From contig BDSI01000014.1 of the NCBI GenBank assembly GCA_003117195.1, positions 558,001-622,000 on the forward strand: a stretch of DNA of 64,000 nt, written 5' to 3'. Both the position numbers and the translations under genes were made by a program. The stretch is from Eudorina sp. 2006-703-Eu-15 (lineage: Eukaryota > Chlorophyta > Chlorophyceae > Chlamydomonadales > Volvocaceae). The notes beneath the pieces were generated by a model. That model saw only the letters and a list, made by a program, of their open reading frames with translations. It did no database searches and was not told where the DNA came from. The number at the start of each line of letters is the position of its first letter. Position 1 is the first letter of the stretch. Below are positions 58,018 through 64,000 of the stretch, one piece after another.

Positions 58018-61000
58018 CTAGCCCCAAGCGTTCCTCGCGGGCTGCCCCAGCAGGGCCTTACTCTTCACCCGGATGCCACCGCCATAGGCGCCGCCAGCCG
58101 CCGCCGACCCCCGTGGCGAGTCGTCGAAAAGCGTGCTCTCCGCCGTCGGCGCTCCGCCAGCTGGGTACGCCTGCTGCTGTTGCGGTTTCTCCCACGGCGC
58201 TTGGGGCGCTGGCGGCGACGCCGTCCCGGCCGTGCCCGCGGGCGCCGCACCGTAGGCCGGCTCCCCGCTGGCGCCGTCGGCGGAGTCCAGCTTGTCCTGC
58301 TTGTGCTTGCGTCGGCGCGCCGCCGTGCGCGGCACCACGGCAACGCCGGTCGCGTCCCAGGGTCCCTCCGGCTTCTGCGGTGCCCCGGGGCCGGAAGGTT
58401 CGGGAAGCCAGAGCGGCCATGTGCGCACGTCGGCTCACCATGCATATGGCACAAGCGTGGTATGGCAGTGGGGCCATGACAATCGTCGTTTTTGCAGCGT
58501 GTGGTGAGGAGGCCACGGCTGTCACCGATGACCCGCCGGGTCCACCGTAACATCATTACTGTTAGTGATGTTTCAGGAGTGGAACATGGTGGCCTTCATG
58601 CTACACTGGCCACGGACTGCACCCCTGCCGCGCTGCATACACGGGGCGACTGGAGGTCGGGTTGCCGTACCTTGGGCAGGATGACCGCGTAGGCGCGCCA
58701 CCGGTAGATCCCGTACGCGGAGGCCAGCACCAGCAGCGTTGCCAGGCAACTGCACACCGCGATGGCGATGACGGCGCCGTTGCTGAGCCCCTCGTCCTGG
58801 CCGCTGGACAGGAAGGCCACGCTGGCCGACGCCGTGAAGTACCTGCGACGCGTGAAGTTTTAAATGTTAGAAATGAATAGTTAAAAGTTGAAAGCAGCAG
58901 GGCGGCCGCTCTTGTGCGGCGTGACGACTAAGTAGAGACGCCTCGGGCGCGGCTGTGCGGCCCACAGCCGCGCCCAGCGTCTCCGGCTCAGTGGTTTCGG
59001 AACGTGGTTAGTGGTAACGGAGCCACCACTTCACCTGTCCCTCGGTGCCCCTGCCTGCCTACCTGCCTGCCTGCCCCATGCTCGCCACGCACGCCCCCAG
59101 CAGCCGGCCGGCCGGGCCGTCACCTTCGCGGGCCCACCCATGTGCGTATGACACGGCCCAAAGGGTGCCGTACCTGGTGTACGACGAACCGTAAAACATG
59201 GCGGTAGTGTTGGTCGCCAGCAGCCGCACGAGCCCAGAGAGCTGTCCCTCGGTGGCGCCCGCGGGCACCACCAGACGTATGTCCACCGACACGGCGCCCT
59301 GCGGCGCGAACATAAAAGCCATCGAGGTCTGGTCGGTTCCGGAGCGGGCTGGAGCAGCGCCGCTGGTACCGTAATGGGCGGACCAGGCGGCACCCGGGTG
59401 GTTCCGGAGCGGACACGGCGGCACCAGGGTGCGTGGTTTCGGAGTCGTGGACCGCCACCTGGTCTTGGCCATTGCGGTTTCGGAGCGGGACCGCTCAGAG
59501 GTCAGAGCGCGCGTGGTTGGTTTTGGAGCGGACCGGGGACAGGTTGGGGGCATGCATTGCGTGTTCCCATCCCGCGTCAACCCGCTACCACCTCGATCGT
59601 ACATACAGCGTACGTGTCGTACTACTGCAGTGTCGTACCGTGGAGTTGCTGGACGACCGACTGATCTTGTAGATGCCGCTGGTGATGTTTGATTTGGTGG
59701 TGGACGTCAGCAGCAGCGTTGCGCGGGCCGAGGCGAGGGAAGCCGCGAGGGATGACTCGAGGGAGGACGTCAAATCGGACAGCAGGGTGGCGTTGGCCTT
59801 CAGCGTGTCGAAGGCTAAGGAGATCGGCAGCAGCATCTTGAGATGCATATCATCTGCGATGTCGACAGGGGGACACCACAGCAGCAACAACACCAGCAAC
59901 ACCAGTAGCAGCAGCAGGAACAACAGCAGCAAGCAATAATGCCCAACAGCAGCAGCAACAGCAGCAGCAGCAGAAACAGTAGCAGAAACAGCAGCAGCAA
60001 CGGCAGTATCCTGCAAGCTGCTGCTGCTTGTCGCTCGCAAACCTCCACCGTAGGGGCGCAGTGCCAGACCTGCACCTGGGTGACACCAGCTCCAGCTCGG
60101 TCCCTCTATCATTCCTGCGCAACGCCAGCTCTCTCCGGGGATCCCCGGGCTGCACAGGTTGCACTATACGGTACTGTACGGCAATGTGTATGACAGTTTC
60201 CGACACTTCATGGTCCTCTAAAATTGCAGCTGCCAGCATGGAGGAGGCGGCCGGAGCGTGACGGCTGGGAAACACTCACAGTCGTACGTGGCGCCCATCA
60301 GGCTCAGAGGCGGCGGCGGCGATGGCGATGGCGGCGGCGACGGCGACGGCGGGATCGCAGCCGAGACCTTGTACTGCATGATGATGTGTTTGCCGAAGCG
60401 GTTTGTGTTGCAGCGCATGGCGCCGTTCACCACCGTCGCCTCAAGCGATGTGCCGTCGGAGCCCGGCGGGTAGCCGTACGCCTGGTAGCTGTTGCCTGTC
60501 GTACGATACCGTACAGCGCAAATTCGAATCGTCAGTCGGTCGTGGGTGGGTGAGGCTCCTTAGCGTCATGCCGTACACCTGGCAATCCCGGCCATGGCAC
60601 ATGCGCAGGCCGTGCTCACCCATGGTCGCCAAGCTGAATTAATTCCAGGTCACGATGCAATCTTTGAGATTCCTTTTGCACCCGTTTTGAACCCGTGACC
60701 CCGCAAGTAAGAGTAGCTGCCCCGGTCAGCGTCAGGCCCGGCTCCTAGATATGTAGCAATATGAAGGCGTACACACGGACAGACGCACACGGGACAGACG
60801 CACAGGGCCCTCGCTCCCGCGCACCCGTCACGCTGGGCTCCAGCCGTAGACACACGAAGGACTGCGTGAGGTCGGCCGTGGAGGTGAGCGGGACGGTCAG
60901 TTGGGCGACGCATGCGGTGGCGGCGTCGCAGATGAGCTGGTTCAGCTTGCCCGAGTAGTTCCCAGGCTGTAGCTCTACGACGCCAGAAACGAGCTGTAGC

Positions 61001-61603
61001 GCCGACACCCCCGTGCCGCTAAACACGTTGGGCCAGTTCAGCGTGGCAGAGGTGTACGGCGATGCGTCAGTGTAGTACGGCAGCGACAGCGTCAGGCTTC
61101 CGGCGGCGGCGCAGGCGGCGTCGGAGGCGCACCACGAGGCGAAGGCCGACGCCGGGAAGGTGGCGGAGGCGGAACCGTTGGCGACGGAGGAGGGGTAGGT
61201 GGCGAGGAGGCCGCGGGCGCGGTGGAGGAGGGAGTCGGACGTGGTTGCTGCCGAGTCTGCGGTGCATGCGCCCGGCGCAGCCGCAGCCACGGCCACGGTC
61301 TGCTGCTTCTGTCCGACCGCATCAACCGGCGAGGAGTCACCAGATGAGACGAGGGCTGCGCTCGCCGAGATCCCGCTTGGGTGCCCGGTGGCAGCCGCAG
61401 CCCCTAAGCCGACCGACATATAGGGAGCCAACACGCCAACACGCTCGGGTAAGCGAAACGTAGAGGATGACGTGGAATACAAGCTTGGGTGTTATAAGTG
61501 AATATTGGTTAAAGAGCGGTGACTCACCGCCAGCGAGACATGTGAGCTCCAAAGCTTGGAGCAAAAAAAGAAGTCCGGTGACGCGTCCAGCCCATAAGTT
61601 CAT
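58018..61603 (-). CDS. Type I single-pass membrane protein with SP-rich extracellular hinge
   Basis: Function unknown; probable cell-surface protein, 663 aa in this model. Exons: 61603-61528, 61403-60825, 60495-60280, 60075-59639, 59328-59174, 58842-58671, 58374-58018. Exon 1 encodes a clear signal peptide (MNLWAGRVTGLLFLLQALEL). The ectodomain has paired cysteines, several N-glycosylation motifs (NGS, NYS, NAT, NTT) and a hinge [16 protein letters not shown] of the kind found in volvocine matrix glycoproteins. Residues ~509-535 (GAVIAIAVCSCLATLLVLAS) form the membrane helix, followed by a cytoplasmic tail with a basic RTAARRRKHK cluster and Ala/Pro/Gly-rich end. Exon 4 includes an AGC/CAA repeat that would encode a leucine run; it may instead be intronic. 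The acceptor of exon 2 (CTTAG at 61404) was chosen because it alone restores the frame after the signal peptide. The gene lies upstream of GC-B on the same strand. It could be a receptor or a wall anchor. Confidence 0.68.
59879..60002. repeat. (AGC/AAC)n trinucleotide repeat within the membrane protein gene
   Basis: Imperfect AGC and AAC triplets. On the minus strand, in the frame of exon 4, they give Ala/Val then a run of about 20 leucines. Confidence 0.85.
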
Positions 61604-64000
61604 TTCTTGCAGTAATGATTAGGACCACATTTGACGCTTTGCCAACAGCGTAGGAAGACTTAGTCAGGTAAACTGCATGCACCAGTCGGGGCTAGCCTTG
61701 ATGTCCTTCCTTATTAAGAGCAGCGACGAATTCCTGGATGATGATATACCGGAACATTTTTTATTATTAATGATGATAGGAAGATACGGTACTCTAGGAG
61801 ACGTCCAGCCCTGGCCCACTGCGCAATTATGTAGATGAGCATATGGTGACGGTCCATACCCTCAAGCCTTGATACAACATATCAGTGCGGTGACAAAGCT
61901 GTCCCTGGGTCGGTTAGCGGTTGGATTGGTTTGCGTCTTGGCAACTGTTCTCGAAGGCAAAAGGTTGACCGTGGAGCGTGGACCGTCCAGGGCATCTGGT
62001 CGCATATGGTTACAAAACTGATGATTCGTCTTTACATTGAGCCTATCACTGAGGCGTAGGTGACGTTCTTTAGCCGCCGTACCCTATGCAACCTTGCAGT
62101 CGCTCTGTGACGTCTGGCCTAGGGCCGTGCTTCAGCCAACAAAACGTGAGGAAACACTGATTGTGGCCACCTGCGGCTTCTCCTAAAAATACATACTTAA
62201 CCAATGTGAACCTTGCAAATCGGATCTGTTTACTATTATGATTCTTATTGAGTGGTCGAGAAAGATCTCGACGCCAGAAATTGCGGAAGGCTCCGAAGAG
62301 CACGACCGACGGGGATGGAATAAGTTTTCAACCAGCAAAAGACGCGTCTCGGTTTGACCTCACAGACTGCGTCATTGCCCCAAGCGCAGAGATACCATTA
62401 ATAGATACCTGCTGCAACCCCACCTCAAGGACGTCGTCTGGTAATGTTGTCATATTGCGATGGTGGGTTGAAAGTGCTTCCTGTAACTTCACCTGCATGA
62501 TCTGCACCGCGCTGACGACTACCCCGTAACGCAACATAGTAGGCACCTTACATCTACAGGCCACGCGAGCAAGTACGGACACTTCGCTCCGCTCGTCCTC
62601 TGTTACCTGTTATCTAAGCACCTGTGCGTGTGAGTCACCTCCGCCGCCTCCACCATAACAAACACCTGCAGCACGTCAACTCAAGGGTCAGAACCTCTAA
62701 GTTTGCCACCGCTGAATCTCCGATGCTGGCATCGTAGCAAGTTGCCCTTAGCGCCGTTCATACCGGCACTTGTTTTGGCAGCTGCGCTCTGCTGGCTACA
62801 TCGTCCAATACTGGATCCACAATGTACCACCGGACTCAATGCAAGCCTCAATCCGTTCGGAAACCATGATACGGTAGCGCGCCGAACTTCCACGGCACGG
62901 CACGCTCCATACCCCTGTGGTGCGGCACGCTGTACACTACATGGTGGGAGTTGACACAATGCCAAACCGTGTGATGTCCGTTGGGTGTGCAACCTGCTTC
63001 ATGACATCTGTGGCCTACTGCCAGGGATGGGTTGCCCGCGCCTGGCGATTTGGACTGGGTGCTCTTACGGCGCTTCTCAGGGTCGTGTTTCGGCCGCTTC
63101 CCTCATGAGGCAAGGGGTCCCCTTCCAGGTTGTTACTGCCTTACTCCAGCCGTCGTTCTCGTGCGCTTGTTTGTCGGGATCAGTGTTTGTTGCCCAGGTG
63201 GCGTGCAGACGTCGCCCCTCACCTTCTGATTCGGGTTCTTGAGGCCATGGTAACTCTCTTCACCGATCGCACAACTGTGGATTATATCTGCCCTGCAGGC
63301 TTCAGCAGCAAGCAGGTCTGGACTTGACAGGTTGGCGTGACCACGCGCGCCCGGCAGCTGCCCGCCAAAGGCCCACGGCCCACGCCCCCGCCACCGGCCG
63401 GCAGCCCCCGGCGACCTGTCCAGACCTCAAGAACGCGGTCGCCTGCCAGCGCCATGTCTCTCTTCCCCAATCAGATGCCCCACTCCATCGCATGACTTCC
63501 AGTTCCTCGTGAACCCCAGGCCGCTCCCGAACACACACGCGCACACAGGCCGCCCAGACAGCCGCTCGACTCCGTGCACGACTAGATGCCCGGCATATTT
63601 ACCCCTTTCCCAAAATTGCCGTTACGGCTGCGGTCACGCATCTCTGTAATGTTGTCCCGGCCTTGCTTCCCCCGTCGGCTGCTCGACTAGACACTGCGAT
63701 AATCACGCGGGTCCAACTCTCCGCGCCGCGATCGCTCAAAACATCGGCGCCAGCCAGTCTACGATGGTTACTTAGCCCCAGAGGTTTACTCAGCCCAAGA
63801 GTTATGCAAGTCACAAACGATGAATGAAACGCTTTGGCAACAAAAACGCAGGCCCTCGCCCGCTCAATAACGACTTTGAAGTAGCTATTTCCAGCTGCCG
63901 CACCCGCTTGAGCGGTGCAGCCCCGCCGTTGCAGCCGGAAACCGCAGAAGCCGCAACGGTAGCAGCAGCGACGGCCGCAAAAGCAGTCGCGAGTCATGTG
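61604..64000. other. 5' flank of the membrane protein gene, no gene recognised
   Basis: 61.6-62.3 kb is AT-rich and probably promoter. Minus-strand ORFs at 62328-62582 and 63599-63997 are open for 85-130 codons but show no known domain or supported splice partners. They may be exons of a gene extending beyond the window. Confidence 0.5.

Noticed and set aside
61404..61482. Coding extension upstream of exon 2 of the membrane protein at 58-61.6 kb
   Set aside because: The frame is open to 61482 but has no ATG, and its only acceptor does not match the phase of the signal-peptide exon; the acceptor at 61404 does.
62681..62992. Minus-strand ORF of 103 codons near the right end
   Set aside because: No recognisable motif and an equally long ORF on the opposite strand; insufficient to call a gene.

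Overview
The window looks like nuclear DNA of a volvocine (chlamydomonadalean) green alga. The evidence is GC-rich coding sequence cut by many short GT-AG introns, Ala/Gly/Pro-rich inserts inside conserved domains, TTTAGGG-type telomeric repeats stranded in introns, very many microsatellites and minisatellites, and plant-type proteins with transit-like N termini. I cannot name the species. Gene models were built by eye, by joining reading frames at splice sites and requiring intron phase to be conserved; no transcript or database search was available.

Left part (1-18.6 kb): three metabolic or transport genes. A 12-exon plant-type glutamate-cysteine ligase (GSH1, minus strand, 843-8055) is followed upstream on the same strand by a 9-exon EamA/DMT-family transporter (8372-13627). 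The transporter starts head-to-head, about 500 bp away, with an 8-exon DUF819-family membrane protein (plus strand, 14130-18598).

Middle and right part (21.9-61.6 kb): four genes, all on the minus strand. The core is a tandem pair of very large PAS-guanylate cyclase genes, GC-A (27919-39552, 1847 aa) and GC-B (43329-55481, 2157 aa). Both have the same 14-exon structure with identical intron phases, including a 16-nt microexon at the active site. In both, the second PAS domain is split by inserts of hundreds of low-complexity residues. Parts of the catalytic exons are nearly identical between the copies while the rest is widely diverged, which suggests gene conversion. The pair is flanked by two single-pass membrane proteins: one with a signal peptide and an SP-rich extracellular hinge (58018-61603), and one with a proline-rich repeat tail (21871-23982, 5' end not found). 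A link between membrane receptors and soluble cyclases is plausible from position only.

The remainder (18.6-21.9, 24-27.9, 39.6-43.3, 55.5-58 and 61.6-64 kb) shows no convincing gene. It carries simple repeats and short dispersed repeats that look like the 3' ends of retroposons. Most notable are a ~130-bp element present twice, with a hairpin kept by a compensatory base pair change; a family ending in a TGTAACG motif plus an ATTC microsatellite; a plus-oriented element found six times in introns of the first three genes; and a strongly recurring octamer GTACGGCA.
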